Positions 24,399 through 33,236 of a DNA stretch of 47,495 nucleotides are shown piece by piece. The translations under genes and the position numbers were made by a program. Position 1 is the first letter of the stretch; every line of letters starts with the position of its first letter. Source of the stretch: an uncultured Bacteroidales bacterium (lineage in GTDB: Bacteria; Bacteroidota; Bacteroidia; Bacteroidales; UBA932). The stretch covers positions 1 to 47,495 of the forward strand of contig CAMOIT010000005.1 of NCBI GenBank assembly GCA_946616285.1, read 5' to 3'. Under the pieces are notes generated by a model, which had not been told where the DNA came from, searched no databases, and worked only from the letters and a program-made list of their open reading frames with translations.

Positions 24399-25478
24399 AT
24401 GATCTACATTCACGTCCCTTTCTGCAGAAGTTTCTGCACCTACTGCGATTTCTACTCCGAAATCCCGGAAGCAGATAATGCCTTCACCCTCTACACGGAT
24501 GCCGTGTGCATGGAAATCAAAGAAAGAAAAGCCGACTGGGACGACGAACTCAAAACCCTTTACTTTGGCGGCGGCACACCTTCCGTGCTGCCGCTTTCGC
24601 AGCTTACCCGCATACTGCTCGCACTTGAAGAAGCCGGCCACGGCGGTCCGTACAGGGAGTTCACCATGGAAGTAAACCCGGAGGACATAGTCGAAAAAGG
24701 CCTTCCCTACGTGCAGAGTCTTAAAGCCCTGGGCGTAAACCGCATAAGCATTGGAATACAGTCCTTCGACGACGGCCTCCTGCAATGGATGAACCGCAGG
24801 CACAATGCGGAGAGGGCTGTAAAGGCCTTCAACATAGTGCGCGAAGCCGGAATAGACAATATCAGCATAGACCTTATCTTCGGCCTGTCCAACCTTACGG
24901 ACGAAGTTTGGGAAGACACTGTGAACAAGGCGCTGGCGCTTAAGCCGGAGCATATTTCCTGCTATCAGCTCACCGTAGAGGGGGACAGCGTTCTGGCCCA
25001 CAGGCTGGAGAACGGGGAATACGAAGAAGCCTCCGACGAGCAGTGCCGCTTCCAGTATGAACTACTGTGCAGGAAAATGGCCGAAGCAGGCTACCAGCAC
25101 TACGAAATCTCCAACTTCGCCATTCCGGGCTTCGAGGCCGTGCACAACGGAGGCTACTGGCAGCGCTCTCCATACGTTGGGCTGGGACCGTCGGCCCACT
25201 CCTTCAGCGGCAGGGGAAGAAGCTGGAACAGCAACGACATCTCGGGCTATACCCGCACCGAAGAAGCACTTTCGGTAGAAGACGAAAAGGTTGAAACCCT
25301 TATGCTTGCGCTAAGGACAGCCCGTGGTATAGACGAAGAATTCCTGCGTGCCAACTGCCCGGCCGAAAACGTCCGGCGAATGATTGACAGCGGTGCTCTG
25401 GTAAAGGCCGGGAGGCGCTACCGCATACCAGAAGACCATTTCTTCGTATCCGACGAAATAATACGCGAACTTATATGA
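24399..25478 (+). CDS. hemW: Radical SAM haem chaperone
   Basis: 359 aa. The radical-SAM cluster motif is CRSFCTYC (CxxxCxxC) at about residues 9-16, followed by DFYSE. Further family blocks: LYFGGGTPSVL, VNPED, GVNRISIGIQSFDD, IDLIFGL and YEISNFAIPG. These distinguish HemW from coproporphyrinogen dehydrogenase HemN, which has an N-terminal extension and more conserved residues. HemW binds haem and is thought to deliver it to respiratory enzymes; a haem cytochrome gene (sdhC) lies 5 kb away. Its TGA overlaps the next ATG (ATGA). Confidence 0.93.
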   Translation: MIYIHVPFCRSFCTYCDFYSEIPEADNAFTLYTDAVCMEIKERKADWDDELKTLYFGGGTPSVLPLSQLTRILLALEEAGHGGPYREFTMEVNPEDIVEKGLPYVQSLKALGVNRISIGIQSFDDGLLQWMNRRHNAERAVKAFNIVREAGIDNISIDLIFGLSNLTDEVWEDTVNKALALKPEHISCYQLTVEGDSVLAHRLENGEYEEASDEQCRFQYELLCRKMAEAGYQHYEISNFAIPGFEAVHNGGYWQRSPYVGLGPSAHSFSGRGRSWNSNDISGYTRTEEALSVEDEKVETLMLALRTARGIDEEFLRANCPAENVRRMIDSGALVKAGRRYRIPEDHFFVSDEIIRELI

Positions 25479-25945
25479 CATACCTCAGAAGAGCCCTGAA
25501 ATATTACCTCCAGATCTGCCTTATATTCATTGTTATCATAGGCATTCTGATGCTCAGCGGAATGGTGTCGAAAGACGTGGAAATCGCCTTCCGGAACGGC
25601 TGGACCTCCATCCTGTGGATAGCAGGTCTTTTCGCCGTCATGAGTTTCGCCTATCCCTTCTTCGGCTACGGGAAGCGCAATATCCACGTCAAAGGGGATC
25701 CGGCAGAACTTTGGGCCGAAGTGGACAAAGCCATGGAAAGCAGGAATTACGTTCCCGCCGGTGTAACGCCCGAAGGCGCCCGCCGCTACCACCTCTCTTC
25801 GCCCGTCAACAGGGCCTCGCGCATGTGGGAAGACACCATCACCATCGCTCCCGTCCTTGGCGGCTTCCAGGCGGAGGGCCTTGTCCGCGACCTTTCCCGC
25901 GTAGTAATGACCATCGACCACAAACTCAATAATTATGGCAACTGA
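25475..25945 (+). CDS. Small membrane protein, unknown
   Basis: 156 aa with two membrane segments (about 11-31 and 44-66) and a soluble C-terminal part of about 90 residues (HVKGDPAELWAEVDKAMESRNYVP) ending in a hydrophilic tail. No family is recognised with certainty. It is coupled to hemW by a 4-nt ATGA overlap and overlaps the following DUF2007 gene by 11 nt, so it belongs to this operon. Confidence 0.85.
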   Translation: MTYLRRALKYYLQICLIFIVIIGILMLSGMVSKDVEIAFRNGWTSILWIAGLFAVMSFAYPFFGYGKRNIHVKGDPAELWAEVDKAMESRNYVPAGVTPEGARRYHLSSPVNRASRMWEDTITIAPVLGGFQAEGLVRDLSRVVMTIDHKLNNYGN

Positions 25946-26162
25946 CACACAAGCATTCAAAACTGTCGCCACGTTCTCGGAGAGAATAGAGGCCGACATG
26001 ACCGTAGCCCTTCTGGGCGACCACGGTATCCCGGCCGGCGTGTTCGGCGCCGACTCTTCCTACCCCTGCCTGAGCTACGCAAAGCCCATGGAAGTGAAAG
26101 TTAACGAAAGTGATTACGAAGAGGCCAAGAGGATTTTGGCTGCAGCTTCAAGCGCAGAATAA
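25935..26162 (+). CDS. DUF2007-family small protein
   Basis: 75 aa: KTVATFSERIEADMTVALLGDHGIPAGVFGAD, then VKVNESDYEEAKRILAA. This fits the DUF2007 fold (PII-like 'signal transducing' domain), whose role is unknown. Last gene of the hemW cluster. Its 3' end overlaps the convergent DUF3109 gene by 49 bp. Confidence 0.85.
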   Translation: MATDTQAFKTVATFSERIEADMTVALLGDHGIPAGVFGADSSYPCLSYAKPMEVKVNESDYEEAKRILAAASSAE

Positions 26163-26713
26163 AACTCGGAGCCGTAAGCATCTGTAAGAGGCCCGCGGAG
26201 GAACTGGTACACCCGGATTCCTTCGCGGCGCCCTTTTTCAAAGGCATCCTTGCAGATGTCCCAGCGATGAAGGTTAAGGCCGATACGCCCACCGCCAAGT
26301 TCCACGGCACGAATGGGATACAGCGAGCAGGAAATGGGCTTTTTGAAGCTGCAGAGACCTTTGCAGAACTGCCTCTCGATAGAGCAGAAGCAGCTTCCGC
26401 CCTCGAAATGGCAAAACGCGCACTCTTCGCTTCCGGGAACAAGAGGCGTGACTATGTCGCCGTCGCGGTCTATCTCGAAAAAGCCTTTGGCTTCCACTGC
26501 GGCCCTGCCTTCCGGACGCATAAGCGGCGAAAACACATCGTAGGCCGCCTCCAGGGGCTCCAGCTCCTCTTCTTTAAGCGGTGCTCCGCTGTCCCCTATT
26601 ATGCAGCATTTCCCCTTGCAGACGTCGTAGTCACAGGCGAAAAACTCCATAACAACATCCTCCGAGACCAGGATGTCGCCAATCTCTATTATAGTTCCGA
26701 AAGCGCTGCTCAT
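26114..26713 (-). CDS. DUF3109-family cysteine-rich protein
   Basis: 199 aa. Cys residues cluster as CDYDVCKGKCC near 28, CAFCHFEGGSCFCSIE near 100, CKGLCSFKKPISCSLYP near 118, and WDIC near 150, which suggests metal or Fe-S binding, as in the DUF3109/YkgJ-like zinc/iron-cluster proteins. The biochemical role is unknown. The ATG overlaps the stop of the upstream M16-like gene (ATGA, 4 nt), so they are coupled. It is convergent with, and overlaps, the DUF2007 gene. Confidence 0.88.
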   Translation of the reverse strand: MSSAFGTIIEIGDILVSEDVVMEFFACDYDVCKGKCCIIGDSGAPLKEEELEPLEAAYDVFSPLMRPEGRAAVEAKGFFEIDRDGDIVTPLVPGSEECAFCHFEGGSCFCSIERQFCKGLCSFKKPISCSLYPIRAVELGGGRIGLNLHRWDICKDAFEKGRREGIRVYQFLRGPLTDAYGSEFYSALEAAAKILLASS

Positions 26714-29220
26714 TCTACCATAAGTTCAATGCGTCCACCTCCGGCAAGGGCAGCAAGGACAGTGTTGACACCCTCTTTGCTTATTCCGGAAATGGCTGCA
26801 TGATAATCGGAAACCATGTCCTTTAGGACAGCGTAGCGCGCAATGACAGAGGTAACGACTCCGGATGGCTCGGAAAGAGCCTTTTCCGTATCGACGGCAA
26901 GCCTGCTTTTCCAGGCCGAAAGGTCTGTTTCGTCGAATTGCACTTTGGCAAGCACATGACGGACCGCGGAAAGAACGCCCTGGGGAGACATTTCCGGTAC
27001 GGAAGACGGTATCCCGCTGACCGGCAAAGGCCTGCAATGGATTTCAACGCCGAAGCGCTCCTGCGGCTGGAAAGTGAAATGGGGTTCCAGTTCCACGCTG
27101 ACGCCATAAGGAATAAGCTCCTTGAGAAGTGCCTTTTGAAGTGCCTCCACGGCCACCTGCGCAGTAAAGAAATTCTCCTTTGTCATCGGCAGGGGCGAAT
27201 TGATAAGTATATGGACGCCTTTGTCGGGGCCGGCTTCGGTGAGGGTGGTAACACCGCTCAGCGGACGATAGCCTACGCCTGGACGCGGGGCATTCCCCTT
27301 AAGCACCCTGAAACCGCCCAGATAGCGGCCCAAAAGCTTTTTCACGCTGTCGGGATTAAGGTCGCCAACTATTATCAGCACACCGTCGTTCATGCGGGCG
27401 AAACGCTCGGTGAAAAAGGCGTCGGCCTTGGTGAAAGTCTCCTGCGAAAGGGCCGAAGGAACTCTGTTCTGCGAGCATGTGTAGCCTGGCAGCATGGCCG
27501 AATACAGTTTTTCGCCTGTGCTGACGCTTCTAAGCGCCTCCCTTCTGCTGAAATACTTGAACTCAGAAAGGTTGGGAATACGGTTCTGGGACATGTCCAG
27601 CAGGGACTTCACAAGAAGGCCGAGCCGGGTCGAAGGAGCCTCGCCGCGGATTTCCATGCTGTGAAGGTGCACCAGTGATTCCATGCTTATTCCCGCCGAC
27701 GACAGCATGTCATGGAAAGCGGGCGCCGGAAGGCCTCCTACGTCGTTTAGCATAAGCAAGTCAGCAATGTATCCGCCTTCACCTTCATTAAGGCCCGGGA
27801 TGCTGGCAAGGCCGCCGTTCAGAAGCAGCGAATAGCGGAAGGAGCCGCCGCCCGGAATCTGCTTAAAGACAACGCGCATACCATTGGTAAAAGTCCATAG
27901 CACTCCATCCGACACAACGTCTTTCTTTTCCGACTTGAGCCTTACCTTCGGGCACTGGACTTCAAGACCCAGGGAGTCTGCGCCCGACCAGCCGTAATTT
28001 TTGCCAGTGGCGGCAACTGAGCCGTACAGGTAAGCGAGGTTGTAGTAAAAAAGGGCTTCGTCACGGTCCAGGGAATCCGGTGCGCCGGAATATTCAAGCG
28101 TGAGATTGTCCAGCTGGCACAGGAGGGCGTCGGCGAAGCGGTTGAAAAGCTGTGCTTCGGTACTGTCCGCAACGTTTTTACGGGCAAAAAAGTGAAGGTG
28201 CTCGGAATACGGGGCAAGGTTGGCGCCATAAAGGAAATTGGCGGCGCAGCGGTTCACGTAAGATGCCGCCGAAGGGCTTGTACGGACCCTTTCGCGCAGC
28301 TTCGGAAGCAGTATCTGTTTTGCCTCGGAATACTCTGTACCAGTGACGCCAAAGGAATCCATCTCACCCACTGTAGACGATATCACCCTCATTACCGGGT
28401 CCATGTGTGCCTGGTCCGTGGTGACGTATACGGTATAACGCTCGTCGCCGCCATAATCGGCGCTTCTGAGCGACCGGAAACCGATTTCTCCGTATGGCAG
28501 GGACGAGTCCTTGAGGTTCCTCTCCAGTCTGTGCTTCAGGAGAACCTGGAACTCCATGCCGAAAAGGTCAGTAACCACTGCCTGGGCGGTATTCATGAGA
28601 TGGAAGGGGATGCGGGAGCCGGCGTATGTGACGGCCACTTCTGCAACCTCCGAAGGGTGCGAAAGCACCGAAGGCGCCGGAGAAGGCTCCCAAACATAGT
28701 CCGGCACGTGGTTTTCGCGAACCAGCATCCTTGGCACCAGCATGGAGAAAATGTCCATCTTTTTCTTAAGCTCGGGAGCATCTATGTCGCCGCTGACTAT
28801 CACGGCCTGTTCGGCGCGGGATTCCGCTACTTTCTCGAAGGTGTAAAGCAGGGTGGAGTCCAGCACTTCCTTCCTGTAAAAAGGTACGTCCATGAAGGTG
28901 TAAACTGTAGAGCCGTCCCGGTCCGACAGATAACCTTCAGGACCGGGGGCTATGCCCATGCGGGAAAGGAAGGATGCGTCCAGACCGTCTCGCTTGGCCT
29001 GGGAGAGAGGATCGTCCCGCTGGACTATTGCAACGTTGGCATAGCCTTTTTCAGTAGGATCCGTTACCATATAATAGGTAACGCCGCTGCCCAGAGTCCC
29101 TTTTTGGATGCGGGAATCCACGGGAAGGGACGGCAGGGAGCTCTGCGCTGGCACAATTATTGAGAAAAACAGCAGGGCCGATATGGAAGATATCAGGTAT
29201 TTGAGCCTGTCAATAATCAT
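26710..29220 (-). CDS. Secreted M16-family protein with a degenerate active site
   Basis: 836 aa from ATG 29220, with a signal peptide (SALLFFSIIVPAQS). It is built like tandem M16 (insulinase/PqqL-like) domains. The C-terminal half has the family pattern (SLLLNGGLASIPGLNEGEGGY, VGDLNPDSVKKLLGRYLGGF). The N-terminal domain is shortened, and where active enzymes have GLAHFLEHM this protein reads GLDASFLSRM (about 79-88), so both zinc His and the Glu of HxxEH are gone. It is probably a non-catalytic partner, as in two-subunit M16 complexes (inference); no active partner is in this window. The promoter box TAATTTTG is at 29239-29246. It is translationally coupled to the DUF3109 gene. Confidence 0.85.
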   Translation of the reverse strand: MIIDRLKYLISSISALLFFSIIVPAQSSLPSLPVDSRIQKGTLGSGVTYYMVTDPTEKGYANVAIVQRDDPLSQAKRDGLDASFLSRMGIAPGPEGYLSDRDGSTVYTFMDVPFYRKEVLDSTLLYTFEKVAESRAEQAVIVSGDIDAPELKKKMDIFSMLVPRMLVRENHVPDYVWEPSPAPSVLSHPSEVAEVAVTYAGSRIPFHLMNTAQAVVTDLFGMEFQVLLKHRLERNLKDSSLPYGEIGFRSLRSADYGGDERYTVYVTTDQAHMDPVMRVISSTVGEMDSFGVTGTEYSEAKQILLPKLRERVRTSPSAASYVNRCAANFLYGANLAPYSEHLHFFARKNVADSTEAQLFNRFADALLCQLDNLTLEYSGAPDSLDRDEALFYYNLAYLYGSVAATGKNYGWSGADSLGLEVQCPKVRLKSEKKDVVSDGVLWTFTNGMRVVFKQIPGGGSFRYSLLLNGGLASIPGLNEGEGGYIADLLMLNDVGGLPAPAFHDMLSSAGISMESLVHLHSMEIRGEAPSTRLGLLVKSLLDMSQNRIPNLSEFKYFSRREALRSVSTGEKLYSAMLPGYTCSQNRVPSALSQETFTKADAFFTERFARMNDGVLIIVGDLNPDSVKKLLGRYLGGFRVLKGNAPRPGVGYRPLSGVTTLTEAGPDKGVHILINSPLPMTKENFFTAQVAVEALQKALLKELIPYGVSVELEPHFTFQPQERFGVEIHCRPLPVSGIPSSVPEMSPQGVLSAVRHVLAKVQFDETDLSAWKSRLAVDTEKALSEPSGVVTSVIARYAVLKDMVSDYHAAISGISKEGVNTVLAALAGGGRIELMVE

Positions 29221-29238
29221 TTCGGACAAAATTTCGTG

Positions 29239-29267
29239 CAAAATTACAACTTATTTTGTTAAATTTG
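29239..29267. promoter_or_regulatory. Divergent promoter boxes, M16-like / TPR genes
   Basis: Minus-strand TAATTTTG (29239-29246) faces the M16-like gene; plus-strand TAAATTTG (29260-29267) faces the TPR gene, leaving it a leader of about 40 nt. Confidence 0.6.
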
Positions 29268-29310
29268 CAATTACGTGCTAGCTAATGTATAACTTAACTT
29301 TATAAAGACC

Positions 29311-30237
29311 ATGAAAAGATTCTTTGTAGCAATCGCCACCTTAGCACTTGCCGCAAGCCTTGCTTCGGCACAGGACTTCAAAGCCGCAGTAGACACATTC
29401 AACGCCGGAGCACAGGCTCTGGAAAGCAATAAGACCGAAGCCCTGGCTCAGTTCCGTTCCGCCCTGGCTCAGGCCCAGGCATGCACTGAGGAAGAAGCCG
29501 CAGAGCTGGTTGCAAACTGCAAGAAGATCATCCCCGGAACCATACTGTCCATCGCCAAGGAGCAGATCAACGACGGTAACTACGACCAGGCCGTCGCCAC
29601 CCTCGCCGAAGCAAAAGCCGCAGCAACCGAATTCGGCGTAGAAGAAGTGGCAGCAGAAGCAGACAACCTTCTTCCCAACGTATACCTCCGCAAAGGCACC
29701 ACCCTTCTCAAGGAAAAAGACTTCGCAGGTGCAACAACAGCCTTCAAGAACGTCGTAGATCTTGATCCCGAAAACGGCCAGGCACAGCTCCTCCTGGGCC
29801 AGAGCCTCATCCAGACCGGCGCCATCGACGAAGCTATTGCAGCCTATGAAAAAGCTTACGGACTTGGCAAGGAAGAGCAGGCCGGCAAGCAGCTTTCTAC
29901 CGCTTTCCTGAAGAAGGGCCAGGCCCTGATGAAGGCTGGAAAGAACGCCGAAGCAGTTGAAGCCCTCGAGAAATCGGCCAGCTACTCTGAGAGCCCCAAC
30001 GCCTACAAGCTCATGGCAAGCGCCCTCACCAAGAGCGGCAAAAGCGCCAAGGCAATAGACGCTTACAAGAAGTATCTGGAAATTGCTCCTGACGCCAAAG
30101 ACGCAGCCGACATCATCTTCACCATCGCCGCTACCGCACAGAAAGCCGGCGACAAAGCAACTGCAAAGGAATACTATCAGAAACTTTCCGGCACCAAATA
30201 CGCCGAACAGGCCGCCGCTCAGCTCAAGACTCTGTAG
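29311..30237 (+). CDS. Periplasmic TPR protein
   Basis: 308 aa with a signal peptide (residues 1-20, ending ASAQ) and at least five TPR-like helix pairs. The clearest are LRKGTTLLKEKDFAGATTAFKN near 127, AQLLLGQSLIQTGAIDEAIAAYEKA near 153 and AIDAYKKYLEIAPDAKDA near 250. It is Ala/Lys-rich. TPR arrays mediate protein-protein contacts; the partner is unknown. It diverges from the M16-like gene and could work with it in the periplasm (weak inference). Its 3' end overlaps the convergent U32 gene by 14 bp. Confidence 0.85.
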   Translation: MKRFFVAIATLALAASLASAQDFKAAVDTFNAGAQALESNKTEALAQFRSALAQAQACTEEEAAELVANCKKIIPGTILSIAKEQINDGNYDQAVATLAEAKAAATEFGVEEVAAEADNLLPNVYLRKGTTLLKEKDFAGATTAFKNVVDLDPENGQAQLLLGQSLIQTGAIDEAIAAYEKAYGLGKEEQAGKQLSTAFLKKGQALMKAGKNAEAVEALEKSASYSESPNAYKLMASALTKSGKSAKAIDAYKKYLEIAPDAKDAADIIFTIAATAQKAGDKATAKEYYQKLSGTKYAEQAAAQLKTL

Positions 30238-31945
30238 AAACAGTCATCTCGCAAACGGCGCACTGAAAATCCAGACGGAGCCGCTTTCCCGAATTCACAA
30301 GGAAAAGCGGTTCCGCTTTTTTTGCCTTCCCCTGACGGGGGCAAAGGCCAAGCTCGTGGCGAACGCAGTATTTGCTGCGCATGAGTTCGTCGCCGAAATC
30401 ATAGCTGAGGACAAAAGCGGATGAAGGATCCTTAACACCGCGGCGTATGGGTAACGCGTTAACCGGAATTGCATCCAGCCTGGCGGCAAGGTCCCTTCTG
30501 AGGCCGTTGATGAAGGACGCAGGCATAAAGGGGACGGCTACGGCATCGTTAATCTCAGAGACCTGAAAACTATAGTGACCGCTTCGCTTTGAAAGCTGCG
30601 CCTCAAGCGTCCGGAGCATCTTTTCGGGCTCCCTGGCAGCGTCGAAGGGCGTTTTTTCTTGCACGCAAGCTTTGCGGCCATCTTCCGTAACCGCTGAAAT
30701 CCTTATACCGTCCGAAAGGTCCACGCTAAGGTTTACACGGATTTCCCTGACGGGTTTTGCACTTTCTAGCGTCTTTTCGAAGGCAGCGCTTATATTTCGG
30801 TACAGCCTTAGGCCTTCCCGCAGACCTTCCACACGCTTGCAGCGTATGGTGAGCCCGTCGCATCTGTCGGCCCGGAAGCCGACGATGGAACCGTCACGTG
30901 ACGTGAAGGCAAAGCCGTCGCCGTTGGAAAGGCTGATTCCGGCATTTGCGGGCTTAAGGATAAGGCCGTCCGGAAGGATACGGGCAACCGTGCCTACGTA
31001 TTCACCCATGGATTTCGGGGCATCCATCGAGCTCCACTGACCGCGCCGGCCGTCAAGGAAAAGCTCCGTATATCCTCTGTTGAAGGTCTTGTCAAGGTCC
31101 GGGACGAATCCGCCTGTAACTTTGCCGAAAGAACTCCTCCTGTATTTGTCCGGGTATCGGGCGATTAGTGCATCCAGGGCCTCGGAATAGGCTTTCACAA
31201 CGTTCCTGACGTATGATTCGCTTTTGAGACGGCCTTCTATTTTAAAGGAAGAGACACCGGCTTCGGCCAGGTCCTCCAGGCGCTCCAGAAGCTTGTAGTC
31301 CTTAAGGGAAAGCAGGGCCTTGCTGCGGACCAGGGTTTTCCCCGATGCATCCTCAAGGTCATATAGACTGCGGCAGGGCTGGGCACAAGCTCCGCGGTTG
31401 GCGCTCCGGCCCGTCAGGTACTCCGAAAGGTAACATTCCCCGCTGTAGCACACGCAGAGGGCACCGTGCACAAAAAACTCTATCTCCGCATCTACTGCAC
31501 TGCTTATTGCACGCACCCTCTCAAGGGGAAGTTCTCTTTCCAGCACCAGTCGGCCAAAGCCCAGGCTTTCCAGACCTTTCGCCTTCTCAACTGTTCGTAT
31601 GGCACATTGGGTAGAGGCATGCATGATCAGAGTGTCGCTCATTTCAAGTACCTTCGGGTCCTGAACTATCAGGGCGTCCACTCCGGCTTCCTCAAGAGCC
31701 TTCACCAGCTGCCGGGCTTCGGGAATTTCGTCGTCCCTCAGCAGGGTATTTACGGTTGCATAAATCTTTGCCCCGAAACGGTGGGCATAGCTGCAGAGCT
31801 GAGCAATATCCTCAACGGAATTGCCTGCAGCCTGCCTGGCACCGAATGACGGCCCGGCAATGTACACGGCATCGGCCCCGCAGTCTATGGCCGCGATGCC
31901 GATTGATGCCGTACGCGCCGGCGCAAGCAGTTCCAAAGCTCTCAC
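30224..31945 (-). CDS. Peptidase U32 family protein (RlhA/YhbU-like)
   Basis: 573 aa. The N-terminal TIM-barrel-like part starts LELLAPA. The U32 signature is near residues 158-195 (EFFVHGALCVCYSGECYLS, then GRSANRGACAQPCR). A long C-terminal region follows. Despite the peptidase name, characterised relatives such as RlhA and TrhP hydroxylate 23S rRNA or tRNA using Fe-S clusters; the conserved Cys residues fit that. Which RNA is modified cannot be told. The start is GTG 31945, 4 nt after the box TAACTTTG (31950-31957), so it is probably leaderless. The lipoprotein gene ends 19 nt upstream. Confidence 0.9.
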   Translation of the reverse strand: MRALELLAPARTASIGIAAIDCGADAVYIAGPSFGARQAAGNSVEDIAQLCSYAHRFGAKIYATVNTLLRDDEIPEARQLVKALEEAGVDALIVQDPKVLEMSDTLIMHASTQCAIRTVEKAKGLESLGFGRLVLERELPLERVRAISSAVDAEIEFFVHGALCVCYSGECYLSEYLTGRSANRGACAQPCRSLYDLEDASGKTLVRSKALLSLKDYKLLERLEDLAEAGVSSFKIEGRLKSESYVRNVVKAYSEALDALIARYPDKYRRSSFGKVTGGFVPDLDKTFNRGYTELFLDGRRGQWSSMDAPKSMGEYVGTVARILPDGLILKPANAGISLSNGDGFAFTSRDGSIVGFRADRCDGLTIRCKRVEGLREGLRLYRNISAAFEKTLESAKPVREIRVNLSVDLSDGIRISAVTEDGRKACVQEKTPFDAAREPEKMLRTLEAQLSKRSGHYSFQVSEINDAVAVPFMPASFINGLRRDLAARLDAIPVNALPIRRGVKDPSSAFVLSYDFGDELMRSKYCVRHELGLCPRQGKAKKAEPLFLVNSGKRLRLDFQCAVCEMTVSTES

Positions 31946-31949
31946 GCGG

Positions 31950-31957
31950 CAAAGTTA
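31950..31957 (-). promoter_or_regulatory. -7 box of the U32 gene
   Basis: TAACTTTG, perfect TAnnTTTG, ends 4 nt before the GTG start at 31945. Confidence 0.6.
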
Positions 31958-31963
31958 CGAAAT

Positions 31964-33115
31964 TTATATCAGTTCCAGCACAAGTTCCACATCGCCGAAG
32001 CGGCACTCCTTTCCACTGTTTTTCTCTATGTAACCTCGGGTGAGGGAACCGCGCCAGACAATGTCGTCGCGGGCGTTGATGGGGATCTCAATCTCGAAAC
32101 CGTATGTCTTGGAATTGACTTTTACCGCCGCATTGCACTTCCATGTAGTGCGAGTTCCACCGTCGTCTTCGGTGATTATAAAGGCACAGCTATCCATCTT
32201 GCCTGTCCATTCCGATACAAGAACCGCGTTGAAGGGCAGTGTCTCCCCCAGCTGCTTTCTTCGCACCACAATCATAAAATCCGTGATTGACGGCTGGTAA
32301 AGGCGCATTTCGGCCTCGGTCGATGCTTTGAATCCGTTCACGGACCCCATACGAACCACGAATTCCGAACCTCCGGCCAGCCAGCTGTCGAACTGGCGGG
32401 TGGTCTTGAAAGAACGGAGCACAAGCGTCTTGAAATCCGTCCCGGCCTTTGTGACCACAATGTCTCCGCCTCCGGTTCCCCAGGAAGGATCCTGCCGGCG
32501 AAGCATCTCCAGGGACTTGTAGTAGGCGTCGGAATTGTAGTTTATCACCCATACAGGCTTTTCCAGAGCCATTTGTTCGTCTACCATCACCTTTTGGATG
32601 CTGCCGTCCGGCCGCATCTGATATCCCTCGTTCATGGGAGCGCCGTCTCCGGTGTCGTAGGTTATTACGGGAAGCCCGGAACCTTGCCACTGCTCCGAGA
32701 ATGGCCAGTAAATCTGGATGTCGGACTTGGAAAGGGAATCCAGCCAGGCCTCCCCTTCCCCCTCGGCCGATTTCGTTGACAGTACTGCCTCACGCAACAG
32801 TTCCCTTAGCGGTCGGGCATAGGAAGCAGCTTTTGTGGAAAGGGTGTCGCCTACTCCGGAACCGGGCAGGGCAAAAAGGTCACGCATACGGTACTCTTCG
32901 TCATAGCCGTTCCCGGCCGATGAGGACACCGCATGGTGGACTTCTTCCATCTGCTCGGCGCCTATTGGAACGTTTGATAACAATTGGGCGACCTGGTCAA
33001 GCGAAATGTATTCCGGGGTTTGGGGAACAGGCTCCGGAACAATTACTTCATGCTTTTCACAGGAGGCAATAAAGAGGGCTGCAAGCCCCAGGATTAAATA
33101 AAATCTGTACTTCAT
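31964..33115 (-). CDS. Lipoprotein of unknown function
   Basis: 383 aa from ATG 33115. The signal peptide ends in lipobox IASC (Cys near 20). A Pro-rich linker follows (VIVPEPVPQTPEY), then a soluble region with no recognised domain; the C-terminal 120 residues are beta-rich (WKCNAAVKVNSKTYGFEIEI). It is probably on the outer membrane or in the periplasm. The candidate promoter box TAATTTTG is at 33162-33169. Not assigned to a family. Confidence 0.82.
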   Translation of the reverse strand: MKYRFYLILGLAALFIASCEKHEVIVPEPVPQTPEYISLDQVAQLLSNVPIGAEQMEEVHHAVSSSAGNGYDEEYRMRDLFALPGSGVGDTLSTKAASYARPLRELLREAVLSTKSAEGEGEAWLDSLSKSDIQIYWPFSEQWQGSGLPVITYDTGDGAPMNEGYQMRPDGSIQKVMVDEQMALEKPVWVINYNSDAYYKSLEMLRRQDPSWGTGGGDIVVTKAGTDFKTLVLRSFKTTRQFDSWLAGGSEFVVRMGSVNGFKASTEAEMRLYQPSITDFMIVVRRKQLGETLPFNAVLVSEWTGKMDSCAFIITEDDGGTRTTWKCNAAVKVNSKTYGFEIEIPINARDDIVWRGSLTRGYIEKNSGKECRFGDVELVLELI

Positions 33116-33201
33116 AAATGCAGTCCGGCATTTGGGCGCCGTCTCCATTTGCAAAGTACAGCAAAATTATCCGTGTTATCCGTTTTTAAACGTTTATTTT
33201 C

Positions 33202-33236
33202 AAAAACGGCATTCCAGACTAGTGGGATGCCTTTTT
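33202..33236. terminator. Bidirectional terminator at the prmC 3' end
   Basis: Arms GGCATTCC (33208-33215) and GGGATGCC (33224-33231), with a T-run on each strand. The stem contains the prmC stop codon (33219-33221). Confidence 0.7.

Noticed and set aside
26114..26162. 49-bp tail overlap of the DUF2007 and DUF3109 genes as a sign of a wrong gene call
   Set aside because: Both proteins have family features up to or near their ends; convergent overlaps of this kind also occur at 30224-30237 and 40403-40421.
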